Shown: positions 1 to 6,634 of the stretch, one piece after another
Layout: every line of letters begins with the position of its first letter
Position numbering within the stretch: position 1 is the first letter of the stretch
Source: an uncultured Schwartzia sp.
GTDB taxonomy: Bacteria; Bacillota; Negativicutes; Selenomonadales; Selenomonadaceae
NCBI GenBank assembly: GCA_905373705.1
Contig: CAJPUA010000017.1
Span: forward strand, 1-9,807
Length of the DNA: 9,807 nucleotides
Direction: 5' to 3'
The notes under the pieces: generated by a model
Told to the model about the DNA's origin: nothing
Seen by the model: only the letters and a program-made list of their open reading frames with translations
The model's database searches: none
Position numbers and translations under genes: made by a program

Positions 1-2023
1 GCACGGCGTTCCCATTAGCGAGCGGCTTTTCGTACTGCACGCCCAGGTCGAAGCGATACCAGCTGGGAACCTTCGCGGTGTTGGCCGAAGTAAGATATGC
101 CGAACTATTATAGAGCAGACGCCCGAAGATTGTCCAATTCGCGTCAGCATTATACTCTGCGGTCAGCGTTGCGTTCCAGTTTGGAAGCGCGGGAAGTTCG
201 CTGCCGTCATTTGCGCCGCCTGACTGCGTCCCTTTGAGATACATCAAGCCGCCGATGAGATTAAATTTCGGCGACACCTCGCCAAAAACTGTCACCTGCG
301 CGCCGCGATTCTTTTGCCTTCCGTGGTAGCGGTATACATTGCTCGCATCAGCGTAAGCGTTTTCCTGCTCTAAGGAAAAGACGCTAAAACTTCCGGCGAG
401 TTTCTTATTGTCCCATTTCAGACCAATTTCCATTTGCTTGGTAAGCTGCGGCGGGAGATACTCGCCCCCGTTGGCATAGGTACTGCGGACAAACACCCCT
501 CTTCCAAGGCCTTCCATATAGTTAGCGTAGAGCTTCGACTGCTCATTGAGCGTGTACATTATGCCAAAATTCGGGCTCGTCGCCGAGGTGGAGTAGGAGC
601 CGGTGTAATCCTTGCCGTTGTGAGCGCGGAAGGCTTTTTCTTTTTGATAGCGCAATCCCGCTAAGAAAGACCATTTCTCATCGTCGGTAACGATCCGATC
701 AATTACGGTAATTCCACTGAGAATTTTGGCGCCGCTATAATACCATGGATCCAGAAGCACCTGCTCTAAGGGACTCGTATAGCGGGCGATGGAATTGTCG
801 TAAATATTGCCCTGGTATGTGGCTGTGCCGAACCAGTCCTGCCCGCCGCCGTTCGTCGACATTCGATCAGCACGCAAAGAGAGGTTATGCGTCAATACGC
901 CGGTTTTCACCTTGCCGCGGATCCCGGCATCAAAGCTCAGCCGCCAGAAAGCGATTGGAACTTCTTCCATTTCCGCTTCAAAATTCCCTCTATCGTCAAT
1001 CAGTTTAGGATAGTACGATTCATAACAGGAGTTCCAATCCTCGTCATGGTATCCGGCATGAAAAAACGCTTGCCAGTTCTTGGTAAATTCATGTTCAAGG
1101 GACAAAGTAAGAATATTATTATTATAACGATAGCGCGACCATGGCAGCTGGAAATTCGCATCGCCGGAAGGAGCCGGCGGCAAAGCATGACCATTTAAGG
1201 CCAGCGAAAACGTCGGCGCCGTCTGATTGACATAGCGATACCCGTACAGAAATTGAGCTTTCGTTTTTTCGCCGCGATAATCGAAATTAACAAAAATATT
1301 ATGGTAGTCCATCTTTTCGTGACGGAACTCAGTATTTCCATGGCCGGCGTCGATATTGGCGCGGATACCCCATTCCTTGTTTTTCCCGAAACGCGCGCCA
1401 AGGTCCAGGGCGTGCTCGTAATGGCTCTTGCCGGAAAACGTTTCGGTAAAGGCAACGCGAGGCTTATCCCCGGCAACCTTCGGGACGAGGTTGATCGACC
1501 CGCCGATGCTGCCGCTGTCCGAGACGCCATGAAGCAGCGTGTCCGGCCCCGAGATGACCTCTACGCGATCAACGAAATTCATCGGAATCGAGGACTGTGA
1601 CAGCATACCGGAAACGCCATTTAAATAGTAATCGTGCGGGCTGATATAAAAGCCGCGAATCCTCACGTCGTTATACGTCTTATTCCCCCGCGAGGTGACC
1701 GTAGGATCCATTGTCACCAGTTGTGTCAAGGTATTACCCGGCTGCTTGGCCTGCATAATAGATTTTTCGGTCAAAGAAATCGCGTTGAACGGAACGTCCA
1801 TAAAATCCGTATCGCCAAGCGCTCCCAGGCTGTTTTCCCGGACGACGTAGCCGCCCGCGTAAACGTTTTTCTGCCGCTCCCCGAGGACGACCATCTCCGA
1901 GAGTGTATATTCGTCAGGAGTTTCCTCGCCTGCGGCTGCATATACTGCGTCAGATGTAAACAGCGCTCCTCCCAATATGCTCAGCAGCACGGCTTTTTCT
2001 AACTTTTTCCAATGATCCTTCAT
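1..2023 (-). CDS. TonB-dependent outer-membrane receptor, siderophore type (C-terminus cut by window edge)
   Basis: This is an outer-membrane gated channel that takes up a ferric chelate using TonB/ExbBD energy. The frame is open from an ATG at 2023 to the left edge, giving 674 residues. A signal peptide covers about residues 1-29: a KK-rich start, the hydrophobic AVLLSILGGALF, then a likely cut after AVYA. A TonB-box-like SEMVVLGER follows at about 42-50. The plug runs about 75-185 and contains FMDVPFN (74-80), DVRIRGF (119-125), RVEVISGP (153-160) and GSIGGSINLVPK (171-182). The rest is alternating aromatic and polar barrel strands. The visible end (YEKPLANGNAV) lies shortly before the usual last strands, so perhaps 50-70 residues are missing. 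A GGAG sits about 8 nt before the ATG. The gene lies 150 bp downstream of the ABC ATPase, which suggests a shared substrate. Ferrichrome- or hydroxamate-like siderophores are plausible, but the ligand cannot be read from the sequence. Confidence 0.93.
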   Translation of the reverse strand, partial: MKDHWKKLEKAVLLSILGGALFTSDAVYAAAGEETPDEYTLSEMVVLGERQKNVYAGGYVVRENSLGALGDTDFMDVPFNAISLTEKSIMQAKQPGNTLTQLVTMDPTVTSRGNKTYNDVRIRGFYISPHDYYLNGVSGMLSQSSIPMNFVDRVEVISGPDTLLHGVSDSGSIGGSINLVPKVAGDKPRVAFTETFSGKSHYEHALDLGARFGKNKEWGIRANIDAGHGNTEFRHEKMDYHNIFVNFDYRGEKTKAQFLYGYRYVNQTAPTFSLALNGHALPPAPSGDANFQLPWSRYRYNNNILTLSLEHEFTKNWQAFFHAGYHDEDWNSCYESYYPKLIDDRGNFEAEMEEVPIAFWRLSFDAGIRGKVKTGVLTHNLSLRADRMSTNGGGQDWFGTATYQGNIYDNSIARYTSPLEQVLLDPWYYSGAKILSGITVIDRIVTDDEKWSFLAGLRYQKEKAFRAHNGKDYTGSYSTSATSPNFGIMYTLNEQSKLYANYMEGLGRGVFVRSTYANGGEYLPPQLTKQMEIGLKWDNKKLAGSFSVFSLEQENAYADASNVYRYHGRQKNRGAQVTVFGEVSPKFNLIGGLMYLKGTQSGGANDGSELPALPNWNATLTAEYNADANWTIFGRLLYNSSAYLTSANTAKVPSWYRFDLGVQYEKPLANGNAV

Positions 2024-2173
2024 GTGTAGTCTCCATCCTTTCTTTTTTCGTCCTTGCCGACGCGCCGCCCTCCTTCGCTGCCGTGGAGCCATGGCGCGCA
2101 TATAGCTCCCGACAGATATAAAGCGTCGCCTTTCGAGTGGAACGCATCCTCCGCGCGAACGGTGAAGTTTTCT

Positions 2174-2968
2174 TTATGTCCCGCGGCCTTTCAGCGCCTG
2201 CTCCTCACGCGAAAGGTAGACAACGTAGAGCCGCCCCATTGGAGGCAAAATTTCTACCCGCGCCTCGACGTCGTAAAGACGGCGGATAAAATCGGCGGTT
2301 AAGAGGTCGCGTGGGGTCCCGGAGCCAATAATTTTCCCTTCCTTAAGGGCGATGAGCCGATCGCAGTAAAGGGCAGCGATATTAAGATCGTGAATCGCCG
2401 ATACTACCGTCAAATGAAGAGATTTTACGATGTCCAGGATTTCCAGCTGATATTTGATGTCGAGGTGATTCGTCGGTTCATCAAGAACCATGCACTCCGT
2501 CCCCTGGGTGAGCGCTCGCGCCAAAATGACGCGCTGCTGTTCACCTCCTGACAGTGTAGAAAAAATCCGCTTCTCAAAATTTGCCAGGCCCACTATCGCC
2601 AGCGCCTTTCGGGCGAGTTTATAATCCTCGGGCGTATCGCGGTCGAGGAGTTTTTTGTAGGGAGCGCGTCCCATCAATACGACGTCAAGTACGGCGAAAT
2701 CGAAGCTGTAAAAATTATGCTGCGCCACGACAGAAAGCTTCTGCGCCGACTCGCGAAAAGAGAGTTCGTCGAGGCGCTGCCCGTCAAAAAAAATGGCTCC
2801 GTTCGTCGGCTTCTGCGTTCGATAAACACATTTTAAGAAGGTACTTTTGCCGCTGCCATTGGGACCGATAATACCGATAAATTCCTTGTTTTTGATACTG
2901 AGATTAAGGCTGGAGAGGATCTCCTTTGCCCCAATGAACATAGAAACGTTTTCCGCGGTAATTTCCAT
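2174..2968 (-). CDS. FecE/FhuC-type ABC transporter ATP-binding protein (iron chelate uptake)
   Basis: This is the cytoplasmic ATPase of a type II (BtuCD/FhuBC-like) importer and powers transfer of an iron chelate through the inner membrane. At 264 residues it has the normal length for the family. Walker A is GPNGSGKST (35-43), the Q-loop is around Q83, the signature LSGGEQQR is at 139-146, Walker B is MVLDEP (160-165) followed by TNHLD, and the switch histidine is H193 in AIHDLN. All catalytic elements are intact. The ATG shares its A with the TGA of the permease gene (TGATG), so the two are almost certainly translationally coupled and form one transporter. The C-terminal 50 residues after the ABC core (VEARVEILPPMGRLYVVYL) are typical of FecE/HmuV-like members. 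Siderophore, haem and cobalamin transporters cannot be separated by this subunit alone; the neighbouring receptor and PepSY gene favour iron. Confidence 0.95.
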   Translation of the reverse strand: MEITAENVSMFIGAKEILSSLNLSIKNKEFIGIIGPNGSGKSTFLKCVYRTQKPTNGAIFFDGQRLDELSFRESAQKLSVVAQHNFYSFDFAVLDVVLMGRAPYKKLLDRDTPEDYKLARKALAIVGLANFEKRIFSTLSGGEQQRVILARALTQGTECMVLDEPTNHLDIKYQLEILDIVKSLHLTVVSAIHDLNIAALYCDRLIALKEGKIIGSGTPRDLLTADFIRRLYDVEARVEILPPMGRLYVVYLSREEQALKGRGT

Positions 2969-4068
2969 CAGCCCTCACCTCCAAAACCATAGGTGTGCCG
3001 GGTCAAAAGATAAACGAACCATGGCGCGCCAATGAGGGAGATCAGTATACCGACCGGCACTTCCGTCTTAGGAATAACGACGCGGCATAGCCCGTCAGCG
3101 ACGATCAACAATATGGCACCGAGGAGCGCTGCCGCAGGCAGGAGGCGTTTGTGGTCGGTTCCGACGATTAAGCGCACGACATGCGGCACCACCAGCCCGA
3201 TAAAGCCGATCATCCCCGACGAATAAACGATAAAACCGACGACGAGAGAACTGATCAGAAGATATGCCTGCCGGTAGCGGTGCAAGTCCGTTCCCAGAGT
3301 AATCGCTGTATCGTCGCCAAGCAGCATGAGATTGAGCATACGGCTCTGCGACCAGAAAAAGAGCGTAGCCAAAACCACTAAGGGAAGGATGACGAAAAGC
3401 TCATCCCACGTCGCTCCAGCGAAACTCCCCATAAGCCAGTAGGTCACGGTTTGCAGCCCTTCCTTATTGGGGGAAAAGTAGACGATAAAGCTCGAAAAAG
3501 CGCTACATACTGCGCTAAGCGCCATTCCGGCCAGGAGTAACTTGACGGAACTGGCGCGGCCGCCCAGGTTTGCAATGAAGAGAACCCCCAGGGAAATCAG
3601 AAACGCTCCCAAAAACGCCGCTATGCCGACAAAATTTGCGCCCAGCCCCACGCCGACCCCCAGCATGATGGATGCTGTCGCTCCCAGGGAAGCCCCGGAA
3701 GAAATGCCCAGAATGTATGGGTCGGCCAGGGGATTTTTCACGATGGCCTGCATGATGACGCCGACAATCGCCAGACCGCACCCGGCAGCTGCCGCCAAGA
3801 TAAGGCGCGGCAAGCGAAGCAGCCACACGATATCATGCACCGCCCCCTGCCCGATATCCTCAATCCCTTTGCCACTAGTGAATTGTCCGACGACGGCGTG
3901 GTATATCTCGTTCGAAGAAAGCGGCGCACTGCCGATGGACAGTGCCCAAAACAGGGCCAAAAAAAGCCCCCCCGCGAGCAAAGAGAGAATGACTGAATAT
4001 TTCAGGCCCGCTACGCCTGCTGATATTTTCTCTACCTTCGGCGCCTCAGAATTCGTATCGTGTTCCAC
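2968..4068 (-). CDS. FecCD-family iron-chelate ABC transporter permease
   Basis: This is the inner-membrane channel subunit of a siderophore/haem/B12 type importer, 366 residues with many hydrophobic segments as expected for the FecCD fold (about ten helices). Family signatures are LRLPR (84-88), NPLADPYILGISSGA (112-126), FIGLVVPH (289-296) and the closing PKTEVPVGILISLIGAPWF. I place the start at the GTG at 4068 because GTGAGGAG (4083-4076) lies seven bases upstream as a ribosome binding site. An in-frame GTG at 4083 lies inside that site and would add five residues (MRSNS). The first 20 residues are polar and probably cytoplasmic. The stop overlaps the ATPase start. A strong promoter lies at 4137-4165 with a palindrome just downstream. 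No periplasmic substrate-binding protein gene is next to it within the window, which is unusual for the family. Confidence 0.94.
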   Translation of the reverse strand: MEHDTNSEAPKVEKISAGVAGLKYSVILSLLAGGLFLALFWALSIGSAPLSSNEIYHAVVGQFTSGKGIEDIGQGAVHDIVWLLRLPRLILAAAAGCGLAIVGVIMQAIVKNPLADPYILGISSGASLGATASIMLGVGVGLGANFVGIAAFLGAFLISLGVLFIANLGGRASSVKLLLAGMALSAVCSAFSSFIVYFSPNKEGLQTVTYWLMGSFAGATWDELFVILPLVVLATLFFWSQSRMLNLMLLGDDTAITLGTDLHRYRQAYLLISSLVVGFIVYSSGMIGFIGLVVPHVVRLIVGTDHKRLLPAAALLGAILLIVADGLCRVVIPKTEVPVGILISLIGAPWFVYLLTRHTYGFGGEG

Positions 4069-4102
4069 AGAATTACTCCTCACGTTTTATTGCTTCTAAA
4101 AT

Positions 4103-4127
4103 ATATTTATGAATTTCTCATAAATAT
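4103..4127. promoter_or_regulatory. Candidate operator: 10-bp perfect inverted repeat at the permease transcription start
   Basis: ATATTTATGA (4103-4112) and TCATAAATAT (4118-4127) are perfect inverted copies separated by five bases. The site begins about 10 bp downstream of the -10 box of the permease promoter, so it lies at and just after the predicted start point, where a bound repressor would block initiation. The 10-5-10 layout does not match the classical Fur 7-1-7 box, so the regulator is unknown. An RNA hairpin is a weaker alternative because the stem is almost all A-U. Confidence 0.5.
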
Positions 4128-4136
4128 GCGACTTAT

Positions 4137-4165
4137 ATAATATAAAAATAATCTTTTTCTGTCAA
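4137..4165 (-). promoter_or_regulatory. Sigma-70-type promoter of the permease-ATPase(-receptor) operon
   Basis: On the minus strand, TTGACA (4165-4160) is a perfect -35 box. It is followed after exactly 17 bases by TATTAT (4142-4137), five of six matches to the -10 consensus. The surroundings are very AT-rich. The predicted start is near 4130, giving a leader of about 60 nt before the GTG at 4068. Confidence 0.75.
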
Positions 4166-4208
4166 TACTTCATAATTGAGACTTTTCCCTCACGAAAGCA
4201 CAAGACAC

Positions 4209-4253
4209 AAACAGGACTGACGCCCGCCTCCGGGGCGAGAGTCAGTCCTGTTT
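4209..4253 (-). terminator. Large hairpin terminator after the PepSY gene
   Basis: AAACAGGACTGAC (4209-4221) and GTCAGTCCTGTTT (4241-4253) are perfect 13-base inverted arms, and the interval holds a GC-rich inner stem (CGCCC with GGGCG). It lies about 90 bp past the PepSY stop and upstream of the permease promoter, so it separates the two transcription units. The following U-rich stretch on the minus strand (TTTGTGTCTT) is interrupted, so efficiency may be moderate. Confidence 0.65.
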
Positions 4254-4342
4254 AGTATAAAAATTCTTCGCGCATGGGAAACGTTGCAACCATCGTCATG
4301 TTGTGGCAAATCGCCTGAGGAAAGAATTACTAAAAAATCACA

Positions 4343-5668
4343 TCAGGAGCCATCGTGCGGCGCGTCAAGCTCCCCGCTTTCGCGTGCGGGCGGCTTTTTC
4401 TTTCTTCGGAACCATTCTTTGTCGACTAAAGCGATCGTTCCCAGCGCCGCTAAAGCGAACGTAATCAGCGCCGCCGTGTTCAGCCCGTGGAACGGGAGAA
4501 ACAGCCCCAGTACCGGCAACAATCCTAACAGCCAAACGCCACAGCGACCTAAATTGAGGACCGGGATTATCGTGCGCCGTGCGGCGGCGGCTTTGGAAAA
4601 TCGGGTCAGGTAAATAGCGATCCCGCTCACAGTGAGAAGAAGCGAAAGGATGAGAAAGAAGCCCCACATTCCTTTAAGCCACAGCGTGTCGTGGTTACGA
4701 AAATGCAGATTCAGAGCGAGGGGAGCGAGTGCCAACCAGGCCGGCGGCTGCGGTGGAATAAGCTCATCCGCCCCATCCGCCGCCAGGAACACCATGTGAC
4801 GTGGAGTATAGAGACGGATTTCCTTCGGGCGTTCGCTGATATCAAAGGCGTAAAACGGATGATTTTCTTCCGGAAAGCCGATAGCGGCAATTCTTTTCTC
4901 CGGGAAGCGCCGACGGATAATGGTCAGCGCCTCCTCCACGGGCAGCGCTTCCCCGGATGGCGGCACGAAATGCGCTTCGGCGGCTTTCCAGGCGGTATTT
5001 ATATAACGGTTTTGTCCCTTGGCATGAAGGAAGAGCCCCAATCCACTGAAAGACAGGAGAAACAGCCAGCCTCCCGCGAGAATGCCCAGAATTTTATGCC
5101 AGTCCGACCACCACAGCCGCCACGAGAACGCCCGCCGCGTCCCAAAGGAAAGACCCTTCATAAACTTAGGATAGAGAACAAAGCCCGTCCCGATTGAAAT
5201 CATCGCTACGCCGCACATAACGCCCATCAGGATACGCCCCGCTTCGCCGTCGTTGAGGCGAACGTGCAACCTGGCCATCAAAGACAGCGCGTCACGAACC
5301 CATATATGGCGTGAAGTATCCGGCGAAGTATCTTTAAGGACGCCGTTTTCGAGCGACAGATCGACGATTCGCCGCTCGGCGGCATCCCTCGCGTCCTGAA
5401 GGTAAAAGCGCAGTTGTCCCTGGGACGTGATAAAGCGCACGGAACGAAGCTCTTGCCCCGGTGCTATTTCTTTTGCCTTGGCAAGCCCCTCCGATAGGCG
5501 CCGGTACAACTCCTCTTCCTCAACCGGCGCGCCATAGGAAGCTAGCGCACCAAGAGAATCAAAGATTTCGCTTTCAAACAACAGGATAAAGCCGGTCAGG
5601 CATAAGATCACCAGAAACGGCGCGGCGATAAAACTGGTAATGCGATGAAGGCGATAAATCCATTTCAA
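4343..5668 (-). CDS. PepSY-associated TM protein (PiuB/FoxB-like, putative ferrisiderophore reductase)
   Basis: This is an inner-membrane protein of the PepSY_TM family, whose characterised relatives take part in reductive iron release from siderophores. It is 441 residues from a TTG at 5668, chosen because AGGAGGAG (5682-5675) lies six bases upstream; an in-frame ATG at 5704 abuts a hairpin and has no ribosome site. Six hydrophobic segments fall at about 10-33, 144-167, 193-215, 334-357, 377-395 and 398-420. Extracytoplasmic-type stretches lie between helices 1 and 2 and between 3 and 4; the latter includes PepSY-like ALPVEEALTIIRRRFP. Histidines at the helix edges (H8 in LHR, H135 in RLH, H191 in DWHK, H322 and H326 in LHFRNHD) are the positions expected to bind haem in this family. 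The tail is basic (RRKKK). It has its own promoter and terminator beside the iron transporter. The family call is firm; the reductase role is inference. Confidence 0.88.
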   Translation of the reverse strand: MKWIYRLHRITSFIAAPFLVILCLTGFILLFESEIFDSLGALASYGAPVEEEELYRRLSEGLAKAKEIAPGQELRSVRFITSQGQLRFYLQDARDAAERRIVDLSLENGVLKDTSPDTSRHIWVRDALSLMARLHVRLNDGEAGRILMGVMCGVAMISIGTGFVLYPKFMKGLSFGTRRAFSWRLWWSDWHKILGILAGGWLFLLSFSGLGLFLHAKGQNRYINTAWKAAEAHFVPPSGEALPVEEALTIIRRRFPEKRIAAIGFPEENHPFYAFDISERPKEIRLYTPRHMVFLAADGADELIPPQPPAWLALAPLALNLHFRNHDTLWLKGMWGFFLILSLLLTVSGIAIYLTRFSKAAAARRTIIPVLNLGRCGVWLLGLLPVLGLFLPFHGLNTAALITFALAALGTIALVDKEWFRRKKKPPARESGELDAPHDGS

Positions 5669-5704
5669 AGTACGCTCCTCCTCTCGCTTTTCGGCGGGAC
5701 ACAT

Positions 5705-5732
5705 AAGCGGGACGCTGAACAGCGTCCCGCTT
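5705..5732 (-). promoter_or_regulatory. Perfect 12-bp hairpin in the leader of the PepSY gene (possible attenuator)
   Basis: AAGCGGGACGCT (5705-5716) and AGCGTCCCGCTT (5721-5732) form a perfect 12-bp stem with a four-base loop. In the predicted PepSY transcript it sits about 35 nt after the start point and ends about 22 nt before the Shine-Dalgarno sequence. On the minus strand it is followed by ATGTGT, a poor U-tract; on the plus strand it is followed by TTTT. A further GTCCCGC (minus strand, 5700-5694) could pair with the upstream arm as an alternative. It could be an attenuator or an mRNA-stabilising hairpin, or a terminator for plus-strand transcription. Confidence 0.5.
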
Positions 5733-5772
5733 TTACACGAAATAAACGGATTCGATAAAGCTTATATTTTAT

Positions 5773-5800
5773 ATTATATACTGAATTATTTTATATTCAA
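5773..5800 (-). promoter_or_regulatory. Promoter of the PepSY gene
   Basis: On the minus strand, TTGAAT (5800-5795) is followed after 16 bases by a perfect TATAAT (5778-5773), in a strongly AT-rich stretch. The predicted start is near 5766, which gives a leader of almost 100 nt containing the perfect hairpin. Confidence 0.65.
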
Positions 5801-5811
5801 TAGTAATATTT

Positions 5812-5825
5812 ATTCATATATGAAT
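5812..5825. promoter_or_regulatory. Candidate regulator site: 14-bp perfect palindrome upstream of the PepSY promoter
   Basis: ATTCATATATGAAT is a perfect palindrome about 12 bp upstream of the -35 box. The position suits an activator or an upstream repressor site. It shares the ATTCATA half-site with the palindrome at the permease promoter (minus strand, about 4115-4108). AT-rich DNA produces such palindromes by chance fairly often, so this is tentative. Confidence 0.35.
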
Positions 5826-5896
5826 CTTCCCCGCAAAAGGGCTTTCCTATTAGAATCGCACGCCTTGGCTATATGCGCGGTGACAATATTGCGCGG

Positions 5897-5926
5897 ATAA
5901 AAAAAGCGCCGTTATCAAAGGCGCTT
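5897..5926 (-). terminator. Rho-independent terminator of the 119-residue protein gene
   Basis: On the minus strand, AAGCGCC (5926-5920) pairs with GGCGCTT (5910-5904) across a nine-base loop. The right arm runs into seven consecutive T (5905-5899). The terminator lies about 70 nt after the stop codon of the gene it serves. The DNA between 5735 and 5897 otherwise holds only the PepSY promoter region. Confidence 0.85.
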
Positions 5927-5996
5927 CATCCTGCCCATAAGGCAGACATGGAAATCCGACCTACGGGACCTTAGCATGAGCAAAGGCAAAACCGCC

Positions 5997-6356
5997 CTAA
6001 TCCAAAGGGCCGTCAAATTTCGCGCCGCCCTTGGGGAGGCTTTCCAGCGTGGGATATTGCTTGATGAACGCCACGGGGCGGCTCCAATCGACGTGAACCT
6101 CCGTCGCTTCCCAAAGTCGCGTGAGGGCGACCTGAAAGCTGCGGACGTCGCTCAGCGGGTCGATGATCTCCTCGGAAAAATCGAGCAGGGTTTCGTGCGG
6201 AACAAGAATTTCGTGCTTCGTGTGCAGATATGTTTCCGCCAGTTCCCGTCCCTTGTCATCGGGGAGGACGACCCGCGCCGACCGTTGATCACCGTCGTAT
6301 TCAATATAACCAAGAACGTCATGGTAGCTGATCGCTACACTGAAGGTATTTGCCAT
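5997..6356 (-). CDS. Small acidic protein of unknown function (119 aa)
   Basis: I cannot assign a function. The coding call rests on complete gene signals: GGAGA eight bases before the ATG at 6356 (in TAAAGGAGAGC), a TATAAT promoter upstream and a T-tract terminator downstream. The product is soluble, with no signal peptide or membrane segment. It begins ANTFSVAISYHDVLGYIEYD, probably a beta-rich N-terminus. A helix-like region follows (GRELAETYLHTKH), then an acidic stretch (LLDFSEEIIDPLSDV) and a helix ending in HVDWSRP. Five histidines (12, 45, 48, 54, 88) might bind a metal, but they form no known motif. It may be a lineage-specific conserved protein of Negativicutes; that is an impression, not a search result. 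It is a single-gene unit with no functional clue from its neighbours. A 145-residue frame runs antisense over the same DNA, but it has no ribosome site and lacks these signals. Confidence 0.82.
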   Translation of the reverse strand: MANTFSVAISYHDVLGYIEYDGDQRSARVVLPDDKGRELAETYLHTKHEILVPHETLLDFSEEIIDPLSDVRSFQVALTRLWEATEVHVDWSRPVAFIKQYPTLESLPKGGAKFDGPLD

Positions 6357-6414
6357 GGACTAGCTCTCCTTTACGCCGTATCTTTCCTAAAATATCGCCG
6401 CTGTTTCTCCTGAA

Positions 6415-6454
6415 AAAACAGGGCTCTTTTATTATACCCGGTTATCCCTGTTTT
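6415..6454. repeat. Inverted repeat bracketing the -10 box of the 119-aa gene
   Basis: AAAACAGGG (6415-6423) and CCCTGTTTT (6446-6454) are perfect nine-base inverted copies 22 bases apart. The -10 box at 6431-6436 lies between them and one arm starts at about the transcription start. Arm centres are about 31 bp apart, close to three helical turns, so the arms would face the same side of the DNA. This suggests an operator; as RNA only one arm would be transcribed, so a hairpin role is unlikely. Confidence 0.45.
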
Positions 6455-6459
6455 GTCTT
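6431..6459 (-). promoter_or_regulatory. Promoter of the 119-aa protein gene
   Basis: On the minus strand, a perfect TATAAT (6436-6431) is preceded after 17 bases by AAGACA (6459-6454), four of six matches to the -35 consensus. The start point near 6424 gives a leader of about 68 nt. Confidence 0.6.
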
Positions 6460-6598
6460 GTTTTATCGTGCGCTTTTTCCGCCGGCTCGCTTTTCACCGC
6501 AAGCATTTTACACTCATATAGGGATTGCCTCTTAAGGGGCGGCAACTTGACGCACGAAGAAAACACACTGAGAGCATCGATTTTCCGCTTGTCAAGTC
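6460..6598. other. Intergenic DNA with no identified gene
   Basis: This stretch lies between the divergent promoters of the 119-aa gene and the RNA gene. I see no open frame with a ribosome site. The only structure is a modest hairpin with arms TTGCC (6525-6529) and GGCAA (6541-6545) and no T-tract. Confidence 0.6.
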
Positions 6599-6627
6599 TT
6601 GTAAGGCGCGCGCCTTTATGATATGAT
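6599..6627 (+). promoter_or_regulatory. Plus-strand promoter of the structured RNA, with a palindromic GC spacer
   Basis: TTGTAA (6599-6604) and TATGAT (6622-6627) are 17 bases apart, with four of six and five of six consensus matches. The start point is predicted at about 6635. The spacer contains the perfect palindrome AAGGCGCGCGCCTT (6603-6616), which overlaps the end of the -35 box and could be an operator or an alternating GC element. Confidence 0.65.
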
Positions 6628-6634
6628 TTCTTTT

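Noticed and set aside
1950..2147. 65-residue minus-strand frame between the ATPase and receptor genes
   Set aside because: Its purine-rich GGAGG directly abuts the ATG with no spacing, and it overlaps the receptor start in another frame. The 150-bp gap shows no convincing promoter or peptide.
3542..4099. 185-residue open frame on the plus strand
   Set aside because: It lies antisense to the FecCD permease gene, whose motifs and ribosome site are clear. The translation has no recognisable domain or proper start signals.
4084..4200. Classical Fur box at the iron promoters
   Set aside because: I looked for the GATAATGATAATCATTATC or 7-1-7 pattern in both AT-rich promoter regions. Only the differently spaced palindromes reported above were found.
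5976..6413. 145-residue plus-strand frame overlapping the 119-aa gene
   Set aside because: It lacks a Shine-Dalgarno sequence, and a minus-strand terminator and promoter frame the opposite gene. It also runs through the minus-strand gene's leader.
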